Source: Mycolicibacterium sp. HK-90
GTDB lineage: Bacteria > Actinomycetota > Actinomycetes > Mycobacteriales > Mycobacteriaceae
Reading direction: 5' to 3'
NCBI RefSeq assembly: GCF_030486405.1
Contig: NZ_CP129613.1
Location: 6,076,001-6,140,000 of the forward strand
Length of the DNA: 64,000 nucleotides
A program made the position numbers and the translations under genes. Shown piece by piece: positions 26,019 to 35,468 of this stretch. The notes below the pieces were generated by a model, which was not told the origin of the DNA, did no database searches, and saw only the letters and a program-made list of their open reading frames with translations. How positions within the stretch are numbered: position 1 is the first letter of the stretch; each line of letters begins with the position of its first letter.

Positions 26019-26521
26019 CGACCGAGCCGGTCGAGCACCGCCGACAACTCATCGGCGAAGCCCATCTCGCGGGCGATCCGCCCGATCTGCTCGTCGGCGT
26101 ACAGGTCGGTCTCGGACAGGATCACACCGAGCACGTCCTCGTGCAGGCCGACGTCGGACAGCACCGACAGATCGCCCTCCTCGAACGGATCCGCATCCTC
26201 CAGATCCTCTTCTTCGAGGTCAGCGTCCAGATTCTCCAGCGCCTCGGCGGCGATGTCGTAATCCAGCGCCGCGGTGGCATCCGACAGCAGCAACCTGGTT
26301 CCGGCGGGCGCGGGCCGCACGATCACGAAAAATTCGTCGTCCACATCCAGCAGCCCGAAGACCGCCCCGGCGCTGCGAAGCTCACGAAGTTCGGTCTCGG
26401 CCGCGGTCAGACTCTTCAGCGAGGACGACCGCATGGCGGTGCACCGCCACTTGCCGTCCTCACGGACAACGGCCACCCCGAACCCATCGGGCAGGTCTGC
26501 CGCTGCACGCTGTGCCTCCAT
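26015..26521 (-). CDS. tRNA adenosine deaminase-associated protein
   Basis: 168 residues, acidic in the middle (DADLEEEDLEDADPFEEGD). Matches the actinobacterial family always found directly upstream of tadA (Rv3753c in Mtb). The N-terminal half begins GFGVAVVREDGKWRCTAM; no catalytic motif is apparent. The fixed coupling with tadA (overlap 26015-26018) suggests a partner or stability factor of the deaminase, but this is inference. Divergent from tyrA. Confidence 0.88.
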   Translation of the reverse strand: MEAQRAAADLPDGFGVAVVREDGKWRCTAMRSSSLKSLTAAETELRELRSAGAVFGLLDVDDEFFVIVRPAPAGTRLLLSDATAALDYDIAAEALENLDADLEEEDLEDADPFEEGDLSVLSDVGLHEDVLGVILSETDLYADEQIGRIAREMGFADELSAVLDRLGR

Positions 26522-26529
26522 GCCCGCCT

Positions 26530-26535
26530 ACGGTA
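26530..26535 (-). promoter_or_regulatory. candidate leaderless -10 box of the tadA operon
   Basis: TACCGT on the minus strand, eight bases before ATG 26521; no Shine-Dalgarno sequence. Confidence 0.4.
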
Positions 26536-26605
26536 GTCGCCGACCAGCAATTTTGACCAGGGATCACCCTCTGCCCCGGCCGGGTCCATGTGCCAACCTT
26601 GATGC

Positions 26606-27565
26606 GTGACGAACACACCCGTGTGCGTATTGGGCCTGGGCCTGATCGGCGGTTCACTGATGCGCGCCGCGGACCGGGCGGGCCGCGAGGTCTTCGGCTA
26701 CAACCGGTCGCTGGAGTCGGTGGCCGCCGCGAAGTTCGACGGCTTCGATGCCACCGAGAACCTCGACGCGGCCTTGCGGCGCGCCGCCGACAGCAATGCG
26801 CTGATCGTGTTGGCGGTGCCGATGCCTGCACTGCCCCAGATGCTCGACCACATCCGTGATGCCGCACCCCAGTGCCCGCTGACCGACGTCACCAGCGTCA
26901 AAGGCGCAGTGCTCGAGGAAGTCGGCAACTTCGGGTTACTGCAGAACTTCGTCGGCGGCCACCCGATGGCCGGGACCGCGCACTCGGGCTGGTCGGCCGG
27001 CGATGCCGCGCTGTTCACCGGCGCTCCCTGGGTGGTGAGCGTGGACGATCACGTCGACGCACGGGTCTGGGCACTGGTCACCCAGCTGGCCCTGGACTGC
27101 CGCGCGGTGGTGGTGCCGGCTCGCTCCGATGAGCACGACGCCGCCGCGGCCGCGATCTCACACCTGCCGCACCTGTTCGCCGAATCGCTCGCCGCCATCG
27201 CCGGCGAGGTGCCGCTGGCGTTCGCCCTGGCCGCGGGCTCGTTCCGGGACGGCACCCGGGTGGCGGCGACCGCTCCCGACCTGGTACGGGCCATGTGTGA
27301 GGCGAATGCCGATCAGCTGCTGCCTGCGCTCGAACGCGGCATCGAGCTGCTGACCCGCGCCAAGGAGACGCTGGCCGCCACGGGTTCGGTGGCCGACCTG
27401 GTCGAGACGGGCCACGCCGCCCGGATGCGCTACGACAGCTTCAGCCGGCCCGAGATCATCACCACGGTCGTGGGCACGGACAACTGGCGGGCCGAGCTGG
27501 CCGCGGCCGGGCGGGCCGGCGGGGTGATCAGATCCGCTCTGCCAGTCCTGGGTAATCAAGGATGA
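26606..27565 (+). CDS. tyrA: prephenate dehydrogenase
   Basis: 319 residues. N-terminal NAD-binding [13 protein letters not shown], active-site [13 protein letters not shown] (the conserved His-Pro-Met-Ala-Gly) and [12 protein letters not shown] in the helical domain. It oxidatively decarboxylates prephenate to 4-hydroxyphenylpyruvate for tyrosine synthesis. No chorismate mutase or ACT domain is fused. Start GTG 26606. The last 38 bases overlap the 3' end of the convergent glycolipid-binding-like gene. Same position as Mtb Rv3754. Confidence 0.93.
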   Translation: MTNTPVCVLGLGLIGGSLMRAADRAGREVFGYNRSLESVAAAKFDGFDATENLDAALRRAADSNALIVLAVPMPALPQMLDHIRDAAPQCPLTDVTSVKGAVLEEVGNFGLLQNFVGGHPMAGTAHSGWSAGDAALFTGAPWVVSVDDHVDARVWALVTQLALDCRAVVVPARSDEHDAAAAAISHLPHLFAESLAAIAGEVPLAFALAAGSFRDGTRVAATAPDLVRAMCEANADQLLPALERGIELLTRAKETLAATGSVADLVETGHAARMRYDSFSRPEIITTVVGTDNWRAELAAAGRAGGVIRSALPVLGNQG

Positions 27566-28115
27566 ACCCGTCGGAGTCGACCGTGATGGTGGTGTCGGCG
27601 ACGGGTGAGTGCAGCTTCACGCCGGCCCCGGGACCGGAACTGCTGTAGCTGATGTTCGCGGTCTCCACCGAGAAGTCCGGCAACCGGACGTAAACGACCG
27701 GCAGCGTGACCGCGTCAGCCCGCTGGTGCAGGCCGGCCCGCCGGATCGGCAGCGCGTTGAAGAACGGGCTGAACACCACATCGACGTCGAGCGCGCCGCC
27801 GAAGTCCGAGCGCTTGGTCTGGGTGTGATCCTGCACCAGCCACATGTTCTCCTCGTCGCGCGCGATGGAGAGCTGCCGTTCCCGCTCGGCCAGCGTGACG
27901 GTGAGCGACAGCCGTTTGGTGGCGCCGGTCTCATCGGTGACCAGGTCGTAGGAGGCCGAGAAGGCGGGGTGAGAATCCGTACCGGCAGCCACGATCCGGC
28001 CATAGGCCTTGATCCGGTTGCCCGACAGCTGAACCCGGACCGACTCCATCCGGGATACATCGTGCGCCCGCCACGTCAACACCGCTGGCCAGGCACTGTC
28101 CTTCTGGTCACTCAC
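27528..28115 (-). CDS. putative glycolipid-binding (DUF1089-like) protein, Rv3755c-like
   Basis: 195 residues, mostly beta-strand-like, with no signal peptide. Landmarks: [19 protein letters not shown] at the start, [10 protein letters not shown], and [14 protein letters not shown], then [16 protein letters not shown] at the end, as in the bacterial 'putative glycolipid-binding' family. Biochemical function unproven. Its start overlaps the proZ stop codon (28112-28115), so it is the fifth gene of the proXVWZ operon, a position conserved in M. tuberculosis; a link to osmoprotection or envelope lipids can only be guessed. Confidence 0.82.
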   Translation of the reverse strand: MSDQKDSAWPAVLTWRAHDVSRMESVRVQLSGNRIKAYGRIVAAGTDSHPAFSASYDLVTDETGATKRLSLTVTLAERERQLSIARDEENMWLVQDHTQTKRSDFGGALDVDVVFSPFFNALPIRRAGLHQRADAVTLPVVYVRLPDFSVETANISYSSSGPGAGVKLHSPVADTTITVDSDGFILDYPGLAERI

Positions 28116-28906
28116 CCTTCTACCGTATGCGACGACGCACGGCGTTCGTAGCCGAGTCCGGAACTCCCCCGCACGCTCCCCCGGGCAGGTGACTCGAGCG
28201 CCACCTCGTCCCCGAGCAACGGCTGCGGAATCCGTCGACGACCCCCCAACCGGCCACTACCGGGCACCGACAGCCAGACCGCGAATGCCAGCGCGGCATC
28301 AAGGATCAGCGCCAGCGCCGTCACCATCAGCGCACCCACCAGCGCGATGTGGAACTGGCGCACCTTGATCCCGTCGATCAGGTACCGGCCCAGCCCGCCG
28401 AGGCTGGCGTAGGCGGCCACCGTCGCGGTCGCCACGATCTGCAGCGTCGCGGTGCGCAACCCACCCAGCATCAGCGGCAGGGCGTTGGGCACCTCGACCC
28501 CCAACAGCACCCGCCGTTCGGTCATGCCCATCGACCGGGCCGCGTCCACCACGGACCGATCGACGTTGGCGATGCCGGCGTAGGTGCCGGCCAGCAGTGG
28601 CGGGATACCCAGCAGCATCAGCGCGACGGTCGGCGGCACCAACCCGAGCCCCCACAACAGCACCCCGAGCAGCAGCACACCGAGGGTCGGCAGGGCGCGC
28701 AGCGCGTTGACGCCCGTGACGACAAGAAAGGTGCCGCGCCCGGTGTGCCCGATGAGCAGGCCGACCGGGATCGCGATGAGCGCCGAGGCAGCCACGGCGA
28801 CGACGGTGTACTGCAGGTGCTCGGCGATGCGGGCGGTCAACCCGGCGGACCCGCCCCAGTTGGCGGCGTTGAAGATGAAGTCCAGTGCCTGCTGTAGGAA
28901 GTTCAT
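28112..28906 (-). CDS. proZ: glycine betaine/proline-type ABC transporter permease
   Basis: 264 residues from ATG 28906 (MNFLQQALDFIF), in ATGA overlap with the proW stop; a longer frame to 28945 is not needed. Five to six membrane helices and the permease coupling motif GMTERRVLLGVEVPNALPLMLGGL. C-terminal tail of about 40 residues is basic and Gly/Arg-rich. With ProW it forms the membrane channel of an osmoprotectant importer. Confidence 0.92.
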   Translation of the reverse strand: MNFLQQALDFIFNAANWGGSAGLTARIAEHLQYTVVAVAASALIAIPVGLLIGHTGRGTFLVVTGVNALRALPTLGVLLLGVLLWGLGLVPPTVALMLLGIPPLLAGTYAGIANVDRSVVDAARSMGMTERRVLLGVEVPNALPLMLGGLRTATLQIVATATVAAYASLGGLGRYLIDGIKVRQFHIALVGALMVTALALILDAALAFAVWLSVPGSGRLGGRRRIPQPLLGDEVALESPARGSVRGSSGLGYERRASSHTVEG

Positions 28907-29561
28907 ACCTTCACCCGCCTGGAGGTGCGCGTCGCCCGGGTCCACGGCGTGATCGCCTTGCCGGCCAGCATGATCAGGGTGTCGATGACGATGGCCAGCA
29001 CGAAGATCGCGATGATCCCGGCGACGATCTGGTCACTCTTGTTGGACTGGTAGCCCTCGGTGAACCACGTGCCCAGGCCGCCGATGCCGATCACCGAACC
29101 CACCGACACCATCGAGATGTTGGTGACCGCAACCACTCGCAGCCCGGCCACCAGCACCGGGATGGCCAACGGCAGCTCCACCTTGAGCATGCGGACCAGG
29201 GGCCGGTACCCGATCGCGGTCGCCGCGTCACGCACGTGCCCGGGCACCGCGTCGAGCGCCTCGGGCACCGCCCGCACCAGCAGGGCAGTCGTATAAAGGG
29301 TCAGCGCCACAATGACATTGGCCTCATCCAGGATGCGGGTCGGGATGATCAGCGGGAGCACCACGAACAGGGCCAGCGACGGGATGGTGAAGATGATGCT
29401 CGCGGTCAGGGTGGTCATCCTCCGCAGCGCGGTGGTGCGCTGAACCGCCGCACCCAGCGGGACGGCGATCAGCAATCCCAGCAGGATGGGCACCAGCGAC
29501 AACCGCAGGTGCACGATGGTCAGCACCCACAGGTCGTCGAGGTGGTTCAGCAGATACCGCA

Positions 29562-29562
<1 letters not shown>
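28903..29562 (-). CDS. proW: glycine betaine/proline-type ABC transporter permease
   Basis: 219 residues from ATG 29562, which shares bases with the proV stop (TGATG); GTG 29565 is the alternative, one codon longer. Hydrophobic throughout, with the coupling motif AIGYRPLVRMLKVELPLAIPVLVAGLRV. Pairs with ProZ. Four-base overlap with proZ at its 3' end. This two-permease, one-ATPase layout is that of OpuC-type importers. Confidence 0.92.
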
Positions 29563-30670
<1,108 letters not shown>

Positions 30671-30674
<4 letters not shown>

Positions 30675-31615
30675 TTGAGTACCCGCTTGTCGAAACCGTT
30701 GTCCCTGATCCACTTCTCGGCCGCTTCGTCGGGATCGACCCCGGTGTTGCCCTCCACCGCGGTGTTCAGCTCGATCAGCGCCTCGGTGGTGAGCTTGGCC
30801 GACACCGCATCGAGCACGGTCTTGAGTTCGTCCGACATCTTCTGCGAGGCCACCAGCGGGACGACGTTGGCCGCCAGGAATGCGTTCTTGGGATCTTCCA
30901 GGACCACCAGATGATGCTGCTCGATCGCCGGCGAGGTGCTGAAGATGTTGGCCGCCGTGACGGCCCCGCTGTTCAGCGCCTGGACCGTGGCCGGCCCGCC
31001 GCCGTCGCTGATCGCGACGAAGTTGGCCGGTGCGATGTCCAGGCCGTACCGGGACTTCAGGCCAACCAGCCCAGTCTGGCGGGTCTGAAACTCCGACGGC
31101 GCACCGACTTTCACCTCGGCCGAATGTTTCGCGAGATCCTCGATGGTCTTGAGATTCCAGCGCTGGGCGGTCGCGGCGGTGACGGCGAGGGTGTCCTTGT
31201 CCTCGGCCGGTGACGGGTAAAGGATCGACAGGTCGCCGGGCAGCGCCTTGAGCAGGCCGATCAGGACTTCGTCTGGGGTGGTGGCCGTCGCCTCGGCGTC
31301 GAAGTACTGCAACAGATTGCCGGTGTACTCGGGGATCAGATCGATCGAGTGATCCTGCACCGCAGGCACATACGTCTCACGGCTGCCGATGCCGAACTGC
31401 CTGCGGACCTGAAAGTCATTGGACTCCAACGCCTGGGCATAGATCTCGGCGAGGATCTTGGATTCCGGGAAGTCGGCGGAACCCACGGTGATGCTCTTCA
31501 GGTCACCCGAGATCTCTCCACCGCCCAGCGGATTGGCACTCCCGCACGCGGACAACAACAGCGCGAGCAGGGTCGCCAGTATTGCCAGCGTGCCGTGTTG
31601 CATTCGCAGGTGCAC
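30671..31615 (-). CDS. proX: osmoprotectant ABC transporter substrate-binding lipoprotein
   Basis: 314 residues from GTG 31615, chosen because AAAGGA lies seven bases upstream; GTG 31621 is too close and ATG 31603 too far. Lipobox LLLSAC, then an OpuAC-type binding domain (SITVGSADFPESKILAEIYAQALE, cited in part; LIPEYTGNLLQYF; PAEDKDTLAVT). It captures betaine, choline or related compatible solutes outside the membrane. First gene of proXVWZ plus the Rv3755c-like gene, all five overlapping by one to four bases. Confidence 0.92.
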
Positions 31616-31731
31616 TCGCACGTCCTTTCGGCGTGTTCAGCCTTCACCGACCCTAACGGCAGGCACGACATGCCGCCGTGCTTTACCGCACGGTGGTTTC
31701 CTTTGACGCCGCAACGGGCAAAGATGGCAGC

Positions 31732-32139
31732 ATGACCAGCGATCAGCCTGTATCGCCCGATCTGCCCGAGCCGACGTCGCACACGCCGCCTCGCGACCCG
31801 GGTACGGCCTCCGATGCCGGCAAACTGCCCGCCGAGCAGGGCAAACCGGTTCCCGGTGGGGACAAGGCGAGTGCGCCCAAGTTCACTCGAGCCGGGGCAC
31901 TGTGGTCAGCACTAATCCTCGGATTCCTGGTGCTGATCGTGCTGCTGATCTTCATCGCGCAGAACACCGACCCGGTCCCGATGTCGTTTTTGGCCTGGCA
32001 CTGGTCGTTGCCGACGGGCGTGGCCATCCTGGGCGCGGCGGTGGCCGGCGGGCTGCTGACCGTCGCGGCCGGATCGGCCCGGATCTTCCAGCTGCGCCGA
32101 GCGGCCAAGAAGAACTTCAAGGCCGCCCAGCGCGGCTGA
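31732..32139 (+). CDS. LapA-domain membrane protein, Rv3760-like
   Basis: 135 residues from ATG 31732 (an upstream in-frame start at 31678 is less likely). A 55-residue Pro-rich, probably disordered cytoplasmic N-terminus is followed by two membrane helices (LWSALILGFLVLIVLLIFIAQ and VAILGAAVAGGLLTVAAG) and a basic tail ending RRAAKKNFKAAQRG. QNTDPVPMSFLAWHW between the helices is the LapA/DUF1049 hallmark. Function in mycobacteria unknown. The gene is divergent from proX and ends three bases from the convergent kinase-like gene, the same order as in M. tuberculosis. Confidence 0.82.
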   Translation: MTSDQPVSPDLPEPTSHTPPRDPGTASDAGKLPAEQGKPVPGGDKASAPKFTRAGALWSALILGFLVLIVLLIFIAQNTDPVPMSFLAWHWSLPTGVAILGAAVAGGLLTVAAGSARIFQLRRAAKKNFKAAQRG

Positions 32140-32142
32140 GCG

Positions 32143-33171
32143 TCAGCCCAGAGCGCGCAGGCCCGAGGCGATGGCCGGAGCCACCGCCTCACCGACACTC
32201 GAGCTGCCCTCGGCTTCCGAACCCTGACGGTGACGGAAGTCGATACCGGCGGCGATGATCGCTGCCTTGAAGTAGGCCAGCGCCATGTAGAAGTCCCAGT
32301 GCGCGAGTTCCTGGCCCGACTGCGCCGAGTAGCGGTTGGCCAGCTCGTCCGCCGACGGCATCTGCGGTGAACTCCACGCGGCTTCCATGCTGAGGATCAG
32401 GTTGAACATCGGGTCGCGGTAGACGCACATCAGCGCGGCATCGCTCAGCGGGTCGCCCAGCGTGGAGAGCTCCCAGTCCAGCACCGCGAGGACCTTCGCC
32501 GGATCCTCGGCGTCCAGGATCGTGTTGTCGATGCGGTAGTCGCCGTGGACGATCGAGTTGCGGCTCTGGGCCGGAACCGAATCCGCCAGGGCCTGATGCA
32601 GACGCTTGACGTCGTCGTCGCGGGGATCGTCGGGCAGCCGGACCAGGTCCCACTGCGAACCCCAGCGCCGCACCTGGCGCTCCAGATAGCCGGCGGGCTT
32701 GCCGAAGTCGCCGAGACCGACGGCCTCTGGGTCCACCGCGTGCAAATCGGCCAGCACCTTGATCAGCGCGTCGACGCTGTTGCTGATCACGGTTTCGTCG
32801 CCCAGCGCGGCGAGCTCGGAGGCGCTGCGGACCACGCGGCCGTCCACGTTCTCGACCATCTGGAACGGCGCGCCCAACACGGAGTCGTCATTGCGCATCG
32901 TCACTGCCCGGGCGACCGGCACCGCGGTGTCGGCCAGTGCTGCCACCACCTTGTATTCGCGTGCCATGTCGTGCGCGGACGGCGTGAGACCGTGCAGCGG
33001 CGGACGACGCAGCACCCACTTCGACACGTCGTCGTACACCCGGAAGGTGAGGTTGGAGCGCCCGCCGGCGATCAGGTCGGCGCGCAGCTCACCGCTGCGG
33101 GCGATGCCCTCCGAACGCAGATGCCGGTCGAGCGCGGTGAGGTCGAGGCCCTCCAGATTTGTCACCGTCAC
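32143..33171 (-). CDS. APH-fold phosphotransferase (ACAD10/11-like kinase domain)
   Basis: 342 residues. Aminoglycoside-phosphotransferase fold with Brenner motif HGDYRIDN and metal-binding VLDWELSTLGDP, the pattern of the kinase domain of ACAD10/ACAD11, which phosphorylate 4-hydroxyacyl-CoAs before dehydration. No acyl-CoA dehydrogenase domain is present, so the Mtb counterpart name fadE36 (Rv3761c, as I recall) is misleading. A role in hydroxy-acid breakdown is inferred; antibiotic resistance is unlikely. It starts three bases after the histidine phosphatase stop, so the two form an operon. Confidence 0.87.
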   Translation of the reverse strand: MTVTNLEGLDLTALDRHLRSEGIARSGELRADLIAGGRSNLTFRVYDDVSKWVLRRPPLHGLTPSAHDMAREYKVVAALADTAVPVARAVTMRNDDSVLGAPFQMVENVDGRVVRSASELAALGDETVISNSVDALIKVLADLHAVDPEAVGLGDFGKPAGYLERQVRRWGSQWDLVRLPDDPRDDDVKRLHQALADSVPAQSRNSIVHGDYRIDNTILDAEDPAKVLAVLDWELSTLGDPLSDAALMCVYRDPMFNLILSMEAAWSSPQMPSADELANRYSAQSGQELAHWDFYMALAYFKAAIIAAGIDFRHRQGSEAEGSSSVGEAVAPAIASGLRALG

Positions 33172-33174
33172 TGT

Positions 33175-33783
33175 TTACCACCGGACATTTCTCGGCAGCA
33201 GGTCCCATACGTGTTCGGTGCCGTTGACCGACGCGACCGCCAGCTTGCCCGAGCGCGACGACAGCAGCCGGGTCACCGACGCGTAGTCCACGTGGAACGA
33301 CAGCAACCGCTCGGTCTGCAGAATCTGGTGCAGCAACACGTTGATCACCCCGCCGTGGCTGAACACCGCCACCGTCCCGTCGTGATCGCCCGTCGCCACC
33401 AGGTCCTCCACGGCAGCACCGATGCGCGCCATGAACGCGCTCTCGTCCACGCTGCTGGGCAGGTGACCGCTCACCAGCCGGGCCAGCTCCTCGGGGTTCT
33501 CCTTCGCGATCTCCTCGATCGGGACGTAGTGCGACATGTCGCGGTCGTACTCGGCGAGCCGATCGTCGACATCCACGTCGAGTCCCAACGCCTCGGCGAC
33601 GGGCCCGGCGGTTTGCACGGCACGCCGCTGCGGGCTGCTGACGAGCCGGCTGACCGGGAAGCGGGCCAGGGCCGCGGGCAGGCGTTTGGCCTGCGCGATG
33701 CCTTCCTCGGACAGGTCGGGATCAGACCCTTGACCGGGCTCACTGCGCAGCGGTAAAGCATGTCGGACCAGAAGCAGTTGCAC
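33175..33783 (-). CDS. histidine phosphatase family protein
   Basis: 202 residues from GTG 33783 (MQLLLVRHALPLRSE); the frame is open further upstream but that would run through the SDR gene. Catalytic RHA (LLLVRHALP), second Arg in SSPQRRAVQTA, and the second His in VFSHGGVINVLL are all present. Phosphoglycerate-mutase-like phosphatases act on small phosphoesters; substrate unknown. It is co-transcribed with the ACAD10/11-like kinase (three-base gap), a pairing that could close a phosphorylation cycle. Promoter is leaderless. Confidence 0.88.
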   Translation of the reverse strand: MQLLLVRHALPLRSEPGQGSDPDLSEEGIAQAKRLPAALARFPVSRLVSSPQRRAVQTAGPVAEALGLDVDVDDRLAEYDRDMSHYVPIEEIAKENPEELARLVSGHLPSSVDESAFMARIGAAVEDLVATGDHDGTVAVFSHGGVINVLLHQILQTERLLSFHVDYASVTRLLSSRSGKLAVASVNGTEHVWDLLPRNVRW

Positions 33784-33789
33784 CGTGAC

Positions 33790-33795
33790 ACCATA
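33790..33795 (-). promoter_or_regulatory. leaderless -10 box of the histidine phosphatase gene
   Basis: TATGGT on the minus strand, six bases (GTCACG) before GTG 33783. It settles the start codon. Confidence 0.6.
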
Positions 33796-33831
33796 TGGCC
33801 GCGGTGCGGGATGGCCGGAGAGGGTCAACAC

Positions 33832-34587
33832 ATGGGATATGCCGACGAGTTGTTCGACCTGACGGACCGGGTCGTCCTGGTCACCGGCGGCAGCCGCGGA
33901 CTCGGCGCCGAGATCGCGATGGGCGCCGCGCGCTGCGGAGCCGATGTGGTGATCGCCAGCCGCAACCTGGAGTCCTGCGTCGCCACCGCGGAGAAGATCA
34001 CCGCCGCCACGGGCCGCGCTGCCCTGCCGTACGCGGTGCACGTGGGCCGGTGGGATGAGCTCGACGGTCTGGTCGAGGCCGCGTACGACCGCTTCGGCAA
34101 GGTCGACGTCCTGGTCAACAACGCCGGCATGTCGCCGCTGTACGAGTCGCTCGGGTCGGTCACCGAGAAACTCTTCGATTCGGTGTTCAACCTGAATCTC
34201 AAAGGGCCGTTCCGGCTCTCGGCACTGCTCGGTGAGCGCATGGTGGCCGCCGGCGGCGGGGCCATCGTCAACGTCAGCTCATCGGGATCGCTGCGGCCCG
34301 ACCAGTACATGCTGCCCTACGCCGCGGCCAAGGCCGGGCTGAACGCCATGACCGAGGGGCTGGCCAAGGCATTCGGCCCGACGGTGCGCGTCAACACCCT
34401 GATGGCCGGGCCGTTTCTCACCGATGTCAGCAAGGCCTGGGACATGGCCGGTGACCCGTTCGGCCACCTGGCGCTGCGACGGGCCGGCAACCCGCCCGAG
34501 ATCGCCGGTGCCGCACTGTATCTGATGTCGGACGCGTCCAGCTTCAGTACCGGATCGATCCTGCGGGTGGACGGCGGTCTGCCCTGA
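33832..34587 (+). CDS. short-chain dehydrogenase/reductase
   Basis: 251 residues from ATG 33832 (MGYADELFDLTDR), preceded by GGAGAG; in-frame ATG 33811 is possible. NAD(P)-binding TGGSRGLG, NNAG, and catalytic SSS...Y-A-A-A-K (PYAAAKAG) are intact. Substrate unknown. It is divergent from the phosphatase gene with 48 bases between starts, and is followed by the gntR operator 30 bases after its stop, so it lies at the edge of the phosphonate-type cassette without an obvious place in that pathway. Confidence 0.88.
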   Translation: MGYADELFDLTDRVVLVTGGSRGLGAEIAMGAARCGADVVIASRNLESCVATAEKITAATGRAALPYAVHVGRWDELDGLVEAAYDRFGKVDVLVNNAGMSPLYESLGSVTEKLFDSVFNLNLKGPFRLSALLGERMVAAGGGAIVNVSSSGSLRPDQYMLPYAAAKAGLNAMTEGLAKAFGPTVRVNTLMAGPFLTDVSKAWDMAGDPFGHLALRRAGNPPEIAGAALYLMSDASSFSTGSILRVDGGLP

Positions 34588-34616
34588 CCGTGGCGCGGTA
34601 GGCTGGCCGGATGGCA

Positions 34617-34634
34617 AACTTGTCATGACAACTT
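34617..34634. promoter_or_regulatory. gntR operator
   Basis: AACTTGT-CATG-ACAACTT: 7-base arms, six of seven matching, around a four-base spacer, with TTGTCATGACAA inside as a perfect palindrome. It lies 19-36 bases before the gntR start. A near copy (AACTTGT-CAAT-ACAAGTT) precedes the FAD oxidoreductase gene at 38871-38888. Confidence 0.8.
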
Positions 34635-34652
34635 GACCGAAAGGTGATGCGG

Positions 34653-35393
34653 ATGGCGGGGCCGCGTTCGCGCCATGAACACGTTGCGGCCGAACTGCGT
34701 CAGCGCATCAGGCGCCGGGACTACGCGATCGGGGCGCCGCTGCCCACCGAGAGTGCGCTGTGCGCGGAGTTCGACGTATCCCGCGGGCCGGTGCGCCAGG
34801 CGCTGGCCACGTTGAAGAACGAAGGCCTGATCCGCGTCTCCCGCGGCAAGCCCGCGGTGGTGCGCAGCCACGACGCCACCCAGACCCTGGACACCTTCAC
34901 CCCGTTCACCCAGTGGGCCGAACGCGTCGGGCGTACCGCGGGCAACCGCACGATCGAGGTGGCGCGCCGCCGGGCCTCCGAAACCGCAATCGAGGCACTG
35001 GATTTGACGGCCGACGACTTCGTGGTCGAGGTACTGCGAGTCCGCCTGCTCGACGGCGAGCCCGCGATGATCGAGCGCAGCACCTTCATCGACTCCGTGG
35101 GTTCGCTGTTGTTCGAGTTCGACACCGATTCCGGGTCGATGACCGATTACCTGGCCAGCCGTGGCGTGTACTTCGACTCGATGGAGCACGTGCTCGACGC
35201 GGTGGCGGCCGGGCCGGACGACGCCGCGAATCTCGGGATCGCGCCAGGCAGCCCGTTGCTGCGTGAGCGTCGCATCTCGCGCGATCAGCACGGCGTGGTG
35301 TTCGAGTGCGCCGACGACCGGTACCGGCCCGACGTGGTCACGTTCAGCATCGTCAACGCCCGCACCAAGTTTTCCTCCGCCGAGCAGACATGA
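34653..35393 (+). CDS. GntR-family regulator, HutC/UTRA type
   Basis: 246 residues from ATG 34653; AAGGTG seven bases upstream favours it over GTG 34644. Winged helix (about 1-70: RHEHVAAELRQRIRRRDYAIGAPLPTE in part, SRGPVRQALATLKNEG) and a UTRA effector domain (about 85-240, ending ERRISRDQHGVVFECADDRYRPD). The HutC group includes PhnF-type regulators of phosphonate genes. Its own promoter carries the operator also found before the FAD oxidoreductase gene, so it probably represses itself and the phosphonatase-type operon. A strong bidirectional terminator begins on its stop codon. Confidence 0.9.
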   Translation: MAGPRSRHEHVAAELRQRIRRRDYAIGAPLPTESALCAEFDVSRGPVRQALATLKNEGLIRVSRGKPAVVRSHDATQTLDTFTPFTQWAERVGRTAGNRTIEVARRRASETAIEALDLTADDFVVEVLRVRLLDGEPAMIERSTFIDSVGSLLFEFDTDSGSMTDYLASRGVYFDSMEHVLDAVAAGPDDAANLGIAPGSPLLRERRISRDQHGVVFECADDRYRPDVVTFSIVNARTKFSSAEQT

Positions 35394-35426
35394 AGTTGCA
35401 CGCTCCGGGTTCGGAGCGTGCAACTT
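35393..35426. terminator. bidirectional terminator (gntR / MFS gene)
   Basis: Perfect 15-base stem AAGTTGCACGCTCCG / CGGAGCGTGCAACTT with a GGTT loop, starting on the last base of the gntR stop codon and ending in TTT. It also stands 42 bases after the convergent MFS gene. Confidence 0.85.
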
Positions 35427-35468
35427 TACCGGGGGCCCCTCCCGCTTGCGGGGGACTGCTCGCGAGGA

